From: Flavobacteriaceae bacterium
Lineage (GTDB): Bacteria > Bacteroidota > Bacteroidia > Flavobacteriales > Flavobacteriaceae
Assembly: GCA_002697255.1 (NCBI GenBank)
Contig: NZUH01000009.1
Coordinates: forward strand, 1-38,146
Length of the DNA stretch: 38,146 nucleotides
Reading direction: 5' to 3'
The notes under the pieces are model-generated. The model was not told where the DNA came from and made no database searches. It worked only from the letters and a program-made list of their open reading frames with translations. The position numbers and the translations under genes are program-made. Of the stretch, positions 31,805 to 38,146 are shown one piece after another (position 1 is the first letter of the stretch; the number at the start of each line of letters is the position of its first letter).

Positions 31805-34240
31805 TTAATAGCTATAACTAACTGAAAGTAAAATATTTCTACCCATTTCGTGGGTAAAATATCTTAGCCTATTTAAATAATTCTTGTAAAGGTTATTAAA
31901 TAAGTTTTCAATCCTTAAATTGATTTTATAATTACCACCATTTTCTGCTTTTAATCCAATAGATGCTGCGAAGTTTAATAAGTGATATGCACTTGGTGGT
32001 GTGCTAGTATCTAAGAGCTGATATACTTGTTCAGTTGGAATAAAAACCTCAAAGTTATTATTTGGATACTCATTTTGCTTGAACACATATTCACTTTCTA
32101 GTGAAACATTTAAATTATTCAACTTTGGAAAATTGTAAGAAATTTGATTTTTGAGATTTACCGGAGGCATATTTATTAAAGGTTTATCGTTAGCCCTTTC
32201 ATAACCTTTGATGATTGAAAATTGATGTCCAACAAAAAAATTAGTTAAGTACTGTCTGTCATATTTTACATCAAATCCGAAAAGTTTAGCGTCTTCCTGC
32301 TTGTATTCCCAGTATGGGAAAACTCCAGCAATAGTCGGCATTAAATCAACTGGGATCATATAAATAAAATCATCAACAATATTAGCGAAAGTATTTACCG
32401 TTAAACTTGATTTTTCATTTGAAGAATCATAGGTCAAAGAAAAATTATGCCCAACTTCTGAGTTGAAGCTTAGGTCACCAATTTCAATTCTAGCGGATGA
32501 GTGATGTAAACCTTCGCTAAATAATTCAGATGGGTTTGGTTTTCTTGACGACATTGAGTAATTAATGAAAATGTTTTCACTTTCACTGATTGAATATCTT
32601 GCACCAAGGTTAGATGAAATATTATGAAAATCGAATTTAGGATTGGTCAGGGTATTAAGTCCTAGATCTTCAACTACAAATTCAGGGAATAGCTCATTAT
32701 AATTTCTTACTTCCCAAAGAGAAGTTCTGTAATATTTATATGCATCGATATGTGAAAAATCGTATCTAATGCCAGCTTCTATAAACCAATTTTCAGAAAA
32801 GTTCATATCATAAACGGAATATAAACTAAAGTCATATTTTTTATAATCTGGAATAATTCTTTTAACTCCGGTTGAAGGATCTGGAAAATTCTTTTGGTAT
32901 CGAGCTGAAATTCCCGCTTTCAAATTTGAATTATTCTCAAATTTTGACTCAAGGTCAAAAGCAAGAGAATGTGTTTGAAGATTTAAGTCCAGTGCTGGTT
33001 TAGTTCTGTCTCCTCTTCTAATATCATATTCTCTTCTGTCATTTGATTGAAAATCATATCTCATAGAAAGCTTTCCAAAATCAAAGGTTTTAAATCCTCT
33101 TAACTTGAATAAGTTGTGACTAATTTTTTGTCTTGGTATATTAATATCATAAGAAAAGTCTTCAATTATATGAGGCACTTCATTTTCAATGGCATTAATA
33201 ATATCAATTGCTGTATGTGCGTGTGATGATCTCAGTATACCCAAGTAATTACTAAATAAGGAATAGTAAACATCAAAGCCATGATCAATTCTATTGAGAC
33301 CAGCTTTTAAGGATAAATTATGTTCAGAAAAACCGGTGTTTGTCATCACATAATTTGGAGTTTCAAAATCACCCATTCGCTTTAAAGTTCCTTGAAATCT
33401 ATAGTACCATCCGCTACTATAGGTTTTCGTATAATCAGTTGAAATTCCACCACCTCTTCCATTTGATTGAATATTAGTGGTAACATTTCCATAAATACTA
33501 TCTAGTAATTTTTCTTTTGATGTTTCAGCGATAATAACTCCACCAACTGCATCACCCGCATACTTTAATGAACTAGCACCTTTTATAATTGAAATTTTAT
33601 CAATGGAGTTTATATCAATACTTGGTGCATGTTCAATGCCCCATTCTTGGTCTTCAAGTCTAACTCCGTTATTAATAAGAATAACTCGACTACTATGTAA
33701 ACCGTTAATTACTGGCTTTGATAAATAATTCCCAGAATTTAGACTACTAACACCCGTTACGGTTTTTAAAACTTCACCTAAAGTTCTACTGTTATAATCT
33801 TCAAGCACCTGCTTGGAAATTTTATTTTCGAAAAGAGTTCTAGAATTATTTCTATTATTAGAAATAACAATAATTTCTTCAAGCTCATTAAGATGATGCT
33901 CAAGTCTTATTTTTTTGAAAGTGTCCTTGTTTACATTAAGTGATGTAGTTATATCCTTACATTCTTCATGTGATATATTTAGGGTATAATTATCAGTACA
34001 GATATTTTCAAAAACTACATTACCATCAAGATCTGTAAACCCCTCTTTTTGTAATTCCTTAATTAAAACAACGGCATTACTTAGGGGAGTTCCATCATGT
34101 AAATCAACAACCTCTATGGATAAACTGTTATCACAATTTTGAGCATAAATATTACTATAAATAACAGTAATTACAAAGTAAAAAATGAGTGCCAATTTAG
34201 TTTGTAAATTGGCACTCCATTTAGTAAAAATATTCTTCAT
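31805..34240 (-). CDS. TonB-dependent receptor, ZnuD-like (probable zinc/metal uptake)
   Basis: A receptor of 811 residues: signal sequence to about 33, a carboxypeptidase-regulatory-like domain (about 40-115), then a plug (about 120-240) with INNGVRLEDQEWGIEHAPSIDI, and a barrel ending in MGRNILLSVSYSY. The barrel has His-rich spots, RSSHAHTAIDI and SELFSEGLHHSSARIEIGD; the latter resembles a conserved stretch of ZnuD-type receptors. Operon partners are an acidic lipoprotein (5 bp upstream), a small His/Cys exported protein and a COG0523 scar (1 bp downstream). A metal substrate, most likely zinc, is inferred from these. Confidence 0.85.
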   Translation of the reverse strand: MKNIFTKWSANLQTKLALIFYFVITVIYSNIYAQNCDNSLSIEVVDLHDGTPLSNAVVLIKELQKEGFTDLDGNVVFENICTDNYTLNISHEECKDITTSLNVNKDTFKKIRLEHHLNELEEIIVISNNRNNSRTLFENKISKQVLEDYNSRTLGEVLKTVTGVSSLNSGNYLSKPVINGLHSSRVILINNGVRLEDQEWGIEHAPSIDINSIDKISIIKGASSLKYAGDAVGGVIIAETSKEKLLDSIYGNVTTNIQSNGRGGGISTDYTKTYSSGWYYRFQGTLKRMGDFETPNYVMTNTGFSEHNLSLKAGLNRIDHGFDVYYSLFSNYLGILRSSHAHTAIDIINAIENEVPHIIEDFSYDINIPRQKISHNLFKLRGFKTFDFGKLSMRYDFQSNDRREYDIRRGDRTKPALDLNLQTHSLAFDLESKFENNSNLKAGISARYQKNFPDPSTGVKRIIPDYKKYDFSLYSVYDMNFSENWFIEAGIRYDFSHIDAYKYYRTSLWEVRNYNELFPEFVVEDLGLNTLTNPKFDFHNISSNLGARYSISESENIFINYSMSSRKPNPSELFSEGLHHSSARIEIGDLSFNSEVGHNFSLTYDSSNEKSSLTVNTFANIVDDFIYMIPVDLMPTIAGVFPYWEYKQEDAKLFGFDVKYDRQYLTNFFVGHQFSIIKGYERANDKPLINMPPVNLKNQISYNFPKLNNLNVSLESEYVFKQNEYPNNNFEVFIPTEQVYQLLDTSTPPSAYHLLNFAASIGLKAENGGNYKINLRIENLFNNLYKNYLNRLRYFTHEMGRNILLSVSYSY

Positions 34241-34245
34241 ACAAA

Positions 34246-34806
34246 TTACTCTATAGTAACAGGAAATGAAGTTTGAATATCAATAGAACCTCCAGCAGTA
34301 TCTAAGCCGTCATTAGGCTTTGTAGGTTCATGAACCAATGTAATAGTTAAGTTGCCAGATCCTGTATCACCAGCATTTTGAGGAGCAAGGACAAAGTTAA
34401 TTCCGACTGGATTTCCCATAGAATCAAAAGGTGCAGTATATACAAATTGTAAAGGTAAACCGTCACTCGCACTGAAAAACACTTGATGCTCATCAGCTTC
34501 TTCAAGGATTTCTTCAGTTATGTCTTCTGCAGGATCTTCCATTTCATTTAACCACTCAATTGAACCTGAGTATGAAGTAGCTGAGCTTAACGGACCTGAA
34601 ACTGTAACAACTGGTTCATTTGGGCCGTCTCCGTCTAAGTCTTGCGTTTGAAGTACTACAGTTCCTGATCCATCACTAGCTAACAGAGTCACTGTCATAG
34701 TTGTAATTACTTCCTCTTCGTTGATTGGCTCTGGAGTATCATCGTCATCATCACAAGAGAAGTATAAAAAAGGGATTGCCAATAAGGCGTATTTGAAAAT
34801 TTTCAT
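34246..34806 (-). CDS. Acidic lipoprotein of the TonB-receptor-associated Bacteroidota family
   Basis: A 186-residue predicted lipoprotein: signal peptide with lipobox FSC18, followed by five Asp (19-23). The rest is a beta-rich domain with LDGDGPNEPVVTVSGPLSSATSYSGSIEWLNE, then EEADEHQVFF and a C-terminal DTAGGSIDIQTSFPVTIE. It is rich in Asp and Glu. I recognise it as a Bacteroidota family often annotated as 'type 1 periplasmic binding fold' and found beside TonB receptors; that link is from memory. It may capture metal for the receptor 5 bp downstream. Confidence 0.65.
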   Translation of the reverse strand: MKIFKYALLAIPFLYFSCDDDDDTPEPINEEEVITTMTVTLLASDGSGTVVLQTQDLDGDGPNEPVVTVSGPLSSATSYSGSIEWLNEMEDPAEDITEEILEEADEHQVFFSASDGLPLQFVYTAPFDSMGNPVGINFVLAPQNAGDTGSGNLTITLVHEPTKPNDGLDTAGGSIDIQTSFPVTIE

Positions 34807-34844
34807 AATTTTTAATTTAAAAGTTTAATAATAATTAATTACAT

Positions 34845-34858
34845 GCGATTAGAATCGC
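34845..34858. promoter_or_regulatory. Short palindrome (operator-like) upstream of the acidic lipoprotein
   Basis: GCGATT-ag-AATCGC is a perfect 6+6 inverted repeat with a 2-nt spacer, in the 73-bp gap between the small His/Cys gene and the lipoprotein gene. It is unusually GC-rich for this DNA. It may be a metalloregulator site or a small RNA hairpin. Confidence 0.4.
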
Positions 34859-34879
34859 TTATTGAAAGTGTATAATTTA

Positions 34880-35179
34880 TCAAACAACTGGCGGAGCTCT
34901 TAAATTAAAAGTTCTTAAGTTGTTTGACTTTAGGTATCCAACTAGATCAATGACTAATTCATCTATCGAAACCAAATTATATTTTAAATCTGAATAACTT
35001 ACAAAACTATTATCTGTATTGTTTAGAATGAAACATAAAGAACACTCAATTTCAGCTTTATGGAAATGTACTTCAGTTTCAGTGCAAGCTTTATGCTCCT
35101 CAAAAATGTGATGAGCAAAACTGATAATACTTGGAAGAATTAAAAGTATGGAAAGAATAAAACTGTAAAATTTTTTCAC
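34880..35179 (-). CDS. Small exported His/Cys-rich protein, possible metal binder
   Basis: A 99-residue protein starting at a GTG (35179). The signal peptide ends near residue 22 (ISFAHH). The mature part begins HHIFEEHKACTETEVHFHKAEIECSLC, with five His and three Cys in about 27 residues, and ends NLRAPPVV. The Arg-Ala-Pro-Pro end is seen in small exported proteins encoded before TonB receptors in Bacteroidota. No formal family is recognised with certainty. Position and composition suggest metal binding. It is 18 bp after the kinase gene stop, with its own possible promoter. Confidence 0.7.
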   Translation of the reverse strand: MKKFYSFILSILLILPSIISFAHHIFEEHKACTETEVHFHKAEIECSLCFILNNTDNSFVSYSDLKYNLVSIDELVIDLVGYLKSNNLRTFNLRAPPVV

Positions 35180-35183
35180 TTGC

Positions 35184-35191
35184 CAAAAATA
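35184..35191 (-). promoter_or_regulatory. Candidate -7 box just before the His/Cys protein
   Basis: Minus strand TATTTTTG (TANNTTTG) ends 4 nt before the GTG start, the same spacing as at 9482-9489. It would produce a leaderless metal-operon transcript. No matching -33 box at 19-21 nt. Confidence 0.3.
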
Positions 35192-35197
35192 TAAAAT

Positions 35198-35755
35198 TTA
35201 TATTATACTATTTATACAACTTATTGCTTTTATTAATCTTTCAATTCTAGTGCCATTTATTACTTTGAACGGAAGATTATTTTTAATTAATTCATTCTTG
35301 AAAATTTGAAATGATTTCTGTCTTTCATTTGGCTTATCCCTTAAATCGTCTTTTTTCCAAGGAATATCAATATCCGTTAATAGATATAGATCATAATTGT
35401 TATTTAAAGCATATTTTTCTAATAGCGGATCACAAATTCCACCATAATAGTTTTTAGAATAAACCATTGTTTCAAAAAGGTTTGTGTCACATATCAAAAG
35501 CGAATCTGATTTTTTTGCATATTGGTTTTCTAGATTCATTTGACCAACAGCAATTGGCATTATATCACTCGGCTCACAAACTCTTTTATCCTTATCCCAT
35601 ACTTTTTGTAAATATTCGCGAGCATATTCTGGTACCCAATCAACACTATAGTGTTTTGATAATTCGATTGCTAAAGTTGTTTTCCCTGATGATTCTGGTC
35701 CGTAGAGAACAACCTTTTTACATTTTGAATCTATTTGTTTAAGCTTTTCTTCCAT
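35198..35755 (-). CDS. NadR-type ribosylnicotinamide kinase-like ATPase (AAA_28)
   Basis: A 185-residue P-loop kinase with GPESSGKTTLA (about 20-30), matching the ESSGK loop of the NadR kinase domain. VPEYAREYL, DTNLFETMVYSKNYYG and LYLLTDIDIPWKKDDLRDKP follow the same family. The HTH and adenylyltransferase domains of full NadR are absent. The start at 35755 leaves the P-loop near residue 20; a longer frame to 35905 runs inside pnuC and is rejected. It overlaps the end of pnuC by 25 bp. Pairing with PnuC suggests phosphorylation of nicotinamide riboside; thiamine is the alternative. Confidence 0.8.
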   Translation of the reverse strand: MEEKLKQIDSKCKKVVLYGPESSGKTTLAIELSKHYSVDWVPEYAREYLQKVWDKDKRVCEPSDIMPIAVGQMNLENQYAKKSDSLLICDTNLFETMVYSKNYYGGICDPLLEKYALNNNYDLYLLTDIDIPWKKDDLRDKPNERQKSFQIFKNELIKNNLPFKVINGTRIERLIKAISCINSII

Positions 35756-36378
35756 TCTAAATAACCTTGAATTGCTAAGATTGTAAAAATAATATATTGT
35801 AAAGATAGCATACCTAATCCTCTGTAAGCGTAAAGTGGAACAGTAATTATGTCTGCAATTATCCAAAAAATCCAGCTTTCTAATTTTTTGTTTGCCATTA
35901 ACCACATGGCTACAAAAAATACACCTGAAGTTAGTATATCAATATAATTAGGAATTCCTATTTTATCATAAACAGTACATTGAAAAAGTGGACATATAAT
36001 TGTAAAGAAATACACTAAATATGTAATACTAATAGTTAATAAAAAAAGAAACAGGGTTAAACCAATCTCGTTTTTAGATATGCTACTTATCTCTAATAAA
36101 TATTTATCTTTATCTTTTCTTGACCAATTCCACCAACCATAAATACTCATTGAAGAATAATAAATATTCATCATCATATCCCCAAAAAATTGAGCCTTAT
36201 ACAAAATATAGACTGTAATTACAGTACATATAATCCCAGTAGGATAGACAAGAATATTCTCCTTTTTAGCATAAATTACACTGATTATTCCAAAAGAAAA
36301 TGCAATAAATTCTAGCACTATATCAAGATTAGAATAGGAGGAATAAGAATCTAGAAAAAAATTATATAGTTCATTCAT
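35731..36378 (-). CDS. pnuC: PnuC-family vitamin transporter
   Basis: A 215-residue protein with about seven transmembrane segments. MMMNIYYSSMSIYGWWNWSRKDKD (about 69-92) is the conserved family core and WIFWIIADIITVPLYAYRG (about 168-186) the second. PnuC proteins move nicotinamide riboside by facilitated diffusion, with trapping by a kinase such as the downstream NadR-like one; PnuT/PnuX relatives take thiamine or riboflavin. There is no riboswitch directly upstream. The start overlaps the stop of the phosphopantetheinyl transferase by one base. Confidence 0.88.
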   Translation of the reverse strand: MNELYNFFLDSYSSYSNLDIVLEFIAFSFGIISVIYAKKENILVYPTGIICTVITVYILYKAQFFGDMMMNIYYSSMSIYGWWNWSRKDKDKYLLEISSISKNEIGLTLFLFLLTISITYLVYFFTIICPLFQCTVYDKIGIPNYIDILTSGVFFVAMWLMANKKLESWIFWIIADIITVPLYAYRGLGMLSLQYIIFTILAIQGYLEWKKSLNK

Positions 36379-36998
36379 CAGTTTTTAATTACATATGCTA
36401 AGGTATAATTTTTAGAAATTTTAAAATGTGTGTCGAATGAATAAATCTCTTCATTATTTATATACCAGCTTTTTGTATAATTATCCTTTTGATTAAAAGG
36501 AATTACGATTATATTTTTTCTGAAATCTATCCCGCTATTTTCAACTGATTTAAAAATACTCTCTTTAATATTCCAATATATAAGTGCAGTTTTTTTATTT
36601 AAAACTTGGGGGTAAATTAATTCAGTTTCCAGAAACTTGTCGGTTATTTTTAATATTTTATCACCTACAACTTCAATATCTATTCCAACCTTATGATCAC
36701 TAATGATTAGCGCTGCATAATTTCCTGAGTGGGTAATAGAGAGATTTTTATCATCAATAAGAATAGGTCTACCTAATTCATTATATTTTAAATTCTGATC
36801 ATAAACTGAAATTTCTTTAAGAATACTCCTAATCGCTAGGAATTGTTTTTTATGAATTTCTGATTTTCTGTCAGCTAATAATTTTACCGAATCTTTATCA
36901 AGTATGACCCCTGATCTAAGATCTTCAAGATCTTCCGTAATTTCCCAGATAATTAATCTAGTTTTTGATAATAAATTTAAATCCTCAATAATTGGCAT
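36378..36998 (-). CDS. 4'-phosphopantetheinyl transferase superfamily protein
   Basis: A 206-residue Sfp-type enzyme that puts the CoA-derived arm onto carrier proteins. The key motifs are VGIDIEVVGDKI (GxDxE, magnesium binding) and YWNIKESIFKS (WxxKEAxxK-like). LSITHSGNYAALII is the CoA/acidic-loop region before them. The target carrier is not in the window. It is cotranscribed with pnuC (TGATG overlap). Confidence 0.9.
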   Translation of the reverse strand: MPIIEDLNLLSKTRLIIWEITEDLEDLRSGVILDKDSVKLLADRKSEIHKKQFLAIRSILKEISVYDQNLKYNELGRPILIDDKNLSITHSGNYAALIISDHKVGIDIEVVGDKILKITDKFLETELIYPQVLNKKTALIYWNIKESIFKSVENSGIDFRKNIIVIPFNQKDNYTKSWYINNEEIYSFDTHFKISKNYTLAYVIKN

Positions 36999-37042
36999 AG
37001 TTCTGTATTAACTATAGAATATAAATATACAATTAAGGGAAT

Positions 37043-37073
37043 AAAAAAACCTCTTCAATATTGATGGGTTTTT
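37043..37073 (-). terminator. Intrinsic terminator-like hairpin after rplU-rpmA
   Basis: On the minus strand AAAAACC (37073-37067) pairs with GGTTTTT (37051-37045) around an internal TCAATATTGA stem, followed by further T to 37043. It lies about 90 bp past the rpmA stop and before the phosphopantetheinyl transferase gene, so it probably ends the ribosomal transcript. Confidence 0.5.
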
Positions 37074-37136
37074 AATTTATTGTTAAATAACAATAACAAA
37101 TCTTATATATAGAATAAATTGATAAATAAATGAATT

Positions 37137-37154
37137 TCTGTATTATAATACAGA
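37137..37154. repeat. 18-bp perfect palindrome 3' of rpmA
   Basis: TCTGTATTATAATACAGA is a perfect palindrome starting 7 bp beyond the rpmA stop. As RNA it makes a 7-bp stem with a UAUA loop. It may protect the 3' end or help terminate with the hairpin at 37043-37073. Confidence 0.6.
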
Positions 37155-37161
37155 TTGATAA

Positions 37162-37416
37162 TTATTCAGGGATAATAGACACAAAAGACTTATTGTCTTT
37201 CTTTTTAGTAAACTTTACAGTACCATCGACTCTAGCATGTAGGGTATGATCTTTTCCTAGGTAAACATTTTCACCAGGATTGTGAACTGTTCCTCTTTGT
37301 CTAACAATAATATTACCAGCTCTTGCCGACTGACCACCAAAAATTTTAACTCCTAATCGTTTCGATTCTGATTCTCTACCGTTTTTAGAACTACCAACTC
37401 CTTTTTTATGTGCCAT
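37162..37416 (-). CDS. rpmA: 50S ribosomal protein L27
   Basis: An 84-residue protein with the canonical [29 protein letters not shown] start and [29 protein letters not shown] core. The N terminus begins directly with MAHKK, so no leader peptide needs cleavage as in Firmicutes. The tail reaches toward the peptidyl-transferase centre. It follows rplU by 11 bp. Confidence 0.97.
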   Translation of the reverse strand: MAHKKGVGSSKNGRESESKRLGVKIFGGQSARAGNIIVRQRGTVHNPGENVYLGKDHTLHARVDGTVKFTKKKDNKSFVSIIPE

Positions 37417-37427
37417 TTTCTATAAGT

Positions 37428-37973
37428 TTAGCTAAGTGCTTTAATTAAATCTGCTTTTTTCATTGAAGAAATTCCCAAAATACCTTTAGATTTAGCCATT
37501 TCCTTTAAGGAAGCAACAGATAATTTAGTTAAATCTTGCTTTTCTTTTTTTGGAGCAGCTTTTTTAGCTTCCTTCTTAACAGGAGCAGCTTTTTTAGCTT
37601 CTTTCTTAACAGGAGCAGCTTTTTTAGCTTCCTTCTTAACAGGAGCAGCTTTTTTAGAAACACCAGTTAAAATATCACTAATCTCAATTTCGGTTATCGC
37701 TTGTCTATGACCATTTCTAACCTTGTAACCTTTTCTTCTTTTTTTCTTAAAGACAATTACCTTATCAGATTTTAAATGTTTTAATACTTTAGCATCTACC
37801 TGTGCCCCGATTACATTTGGAGTTCCTACAGAAAATTTAGTTCCATCATTAACCATTAACACATTATCAAAAGAAACTTTTTTTCCTTCTTGTGTGTCTA
37901 ATCTATTGACAAAGAGTTTTTGCTTCTTTTCAACTTTAAATTGTCTACCTGATATTTCTACTATTGCGTACAT
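37428..37973 (-). CDS. rplU: 50S ribosomal protein L21 with repeat tail and HeH-like domain
   Basis: Residues 1-103 are a normal L21 (MYAIVEISGRQFKVEKKQKL; RRKGYKVRNGHRQAITEIEI). The start is the ATG at 37973; an upstream ATG adds eight residues not found in L21. After it come three to four copies of KKAAPVKKEA (about 110-145), then LTKLSVASLKEMAKSKGILGISSMKKADLIKAL, which looks like a HeH/SAP or Rho-N-type helix-extension-helix nucleic-acid-binding domain. The whole protein is 181 residues against about 103 for a plain L21. Extensions are common in Bacteroidota. Confidence 0.95.
   Translation of the reverse strand: MYAIVEISGRQFKVEKKQKLFVNRLDTQEGKKVSFDNVLMVNDGTKFSVGTPNVIGAQVDAKVLKHLKSDKVIVFKKKRRKGYKVRNGHRQAITEIEISDILTGVSKKAAPVKKEAKKAAPVKKEAKKAAPVKKEAKKAAPKKEKQDLTKLSVASLKEMAKSKGILGISSMKKADLIKALS
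37561..37650 (-). repeat. 30-bp tandem repeat in the L21 tail, 3 units
   Basis: Three 30-bp units (37561-37590, 37591-37620, 37621-37650) differ by a single base (ccttc/ctttc) and encode the basic ten-residue unit KKAAPVKKEA. A partial unit adjoins at the left. The near-identity at DNA level points to recent slippage or duplication. Confidence 0.9.
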
Positions 37974-37994
37974 TTTTATCTTTAAAAGCGAATG

Positions 37995-38025
37995 CAAATA
38001 TAAAGTTAATTAGCTAATCAACAAA
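37995..38025 (-). promoter_or_regulatory. Promoter of rplU-rpmA, Bacteroidota type
   Basis: On the minus strand TTTG (38025-38022) is followed, after 19 nt, by TATATTTG (38002-37995). This matches the -33 TTTG and -7 TANNTTTG of the Bacteroidota sigma factor at the right spacing. The -7 box is 21 nt before the rplU ATG. Confidence 0.75.
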
Positions 38026-38103
38026 TTTTTATGAAAAATTAAATATCTAATAATTTTTAATCTAATTTTTAAAATTTATTTAACACAATTATATTTTAAC
38101 ACT

Positions 38104-38111
38104 TATATTTG
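38104..38111 (+). promoter_or_regulatory. Candidate -7 box for the gene at the right edge
   Basis: TATATTTG on the plus strand, 16 nt before the ATG at 38128. Together with the rplU promoter it marks a divergent promoter region; the -33 element is not clear. Confidence 0.5.
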
Positions 38112-38127
38112 CAAGACCATAAATTAT

Positions 38128-38146
38128 ATGCCAATAAACTATCTTT
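38128..38146 (+). CDS. Start of a gene cut by the right edge
   Basis: ATG at 38128 followed by codons for Pro-Ile-Asn-Tyr-Leu to the window end. Only six codons are visible, so the product cannot be identified. The upstream TATATTTG box and the lack of another gene after rplU support a real start. Confidence 0.4.

Noticed and set aside
35756-35905. 50-residue N-terminal extension of the NadR-like kinase
   Set aside because: It lies within pnuC, looks like a shadow, and the ATG at 35755 puts the P-loop at the usual distance from the N terminus.

Overview
The window is AT-rich, gene-dense DNA from a member of the Bacteroidota, most likely a marine-type flavobacterium. The evidence is the set of Bacteroidota families (DUF4271, DUF4296, DUF3098, DUF3127, TonB-dependent receptors, two-domain-free FNR beside Mrp/NifU), conserved gene runs such as rpsP-rimM, ftsX-DUF3098-uppP-truB and rplU-rpmA, and promoter boxes of the TANNTTTG type. 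It is mostly core chromosome. I see no tRNA, rRNA, CRISPR array, insertion sequence or prophage.

Layout. 1-4030 (+): the 3' end of rpsP, with 17 copies of a 15-bp repeat coding an acidic EETPA tail, then rimM, a Rieske mononuclear-iron oxygenase, glutaryl-CoA dehydrogenase and a DUF3050 protein. 4080-9360 (-): an iron-sulphur operon (mrp, nifU-like, ferredoxin-NADP reductase), then a response regulator, histidine kinase, trmB and ATL run. 9494-14316: a LuxE-like protein (+), then a leftward run of glycosyltransferase, pyrC, DUF4296 lipoprotein and tyrS. 14376-19254: DUF4271, hemD, pckA (-), saccharopine dehydrogenase and an Lrp-type regulator. 19315-26685: leuS (-), ftsX-DUF3098-uppP-truB (+), a tandem two-domain PPK2 and DUF3127 (-). 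26789-28784: a histidine kinase broken by a one-base frameshift, a HIT protein and greA.

28897-36998 is the accessory part. A TPP riboswitch precedes a TonB-dependent receptor, so that receptor probably imports thiamine. To its right is a leftward metal-type operon: a small His/Cys exported protein, an acidic lipoprotein, a ZnuD-like TonB receptor, and a previously unannotated 197-bp scar of a COG0523 (CobW/ZigA-type) GTPase. The scar joins the gene's first 13 codons to its last ~50, so the metallochaperone has been lost by internal deletion. Upstream of that operon lie a NadR-type kinase, PnuC and a phosphopantetheinyl transferase, which suggests nicotinamide riboside (or thiamine) salvage. 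37162-38146 holds rpmA and rplU, with a basic repeat tail and a HeH-like domain on L21, and the first codons of a rightward gene at the edge.

Nothing here is clearly a wholly new system. The best leads are the COG0523 deletion scar in the metal operon, the tandem PPK2 with two intact active sites, the hairpin and U-tract in the greA leader, the homopolymer frameshift in the histidine kinase, and the oppositely charged repeat tails on ribosomal proteins S16 and L21.
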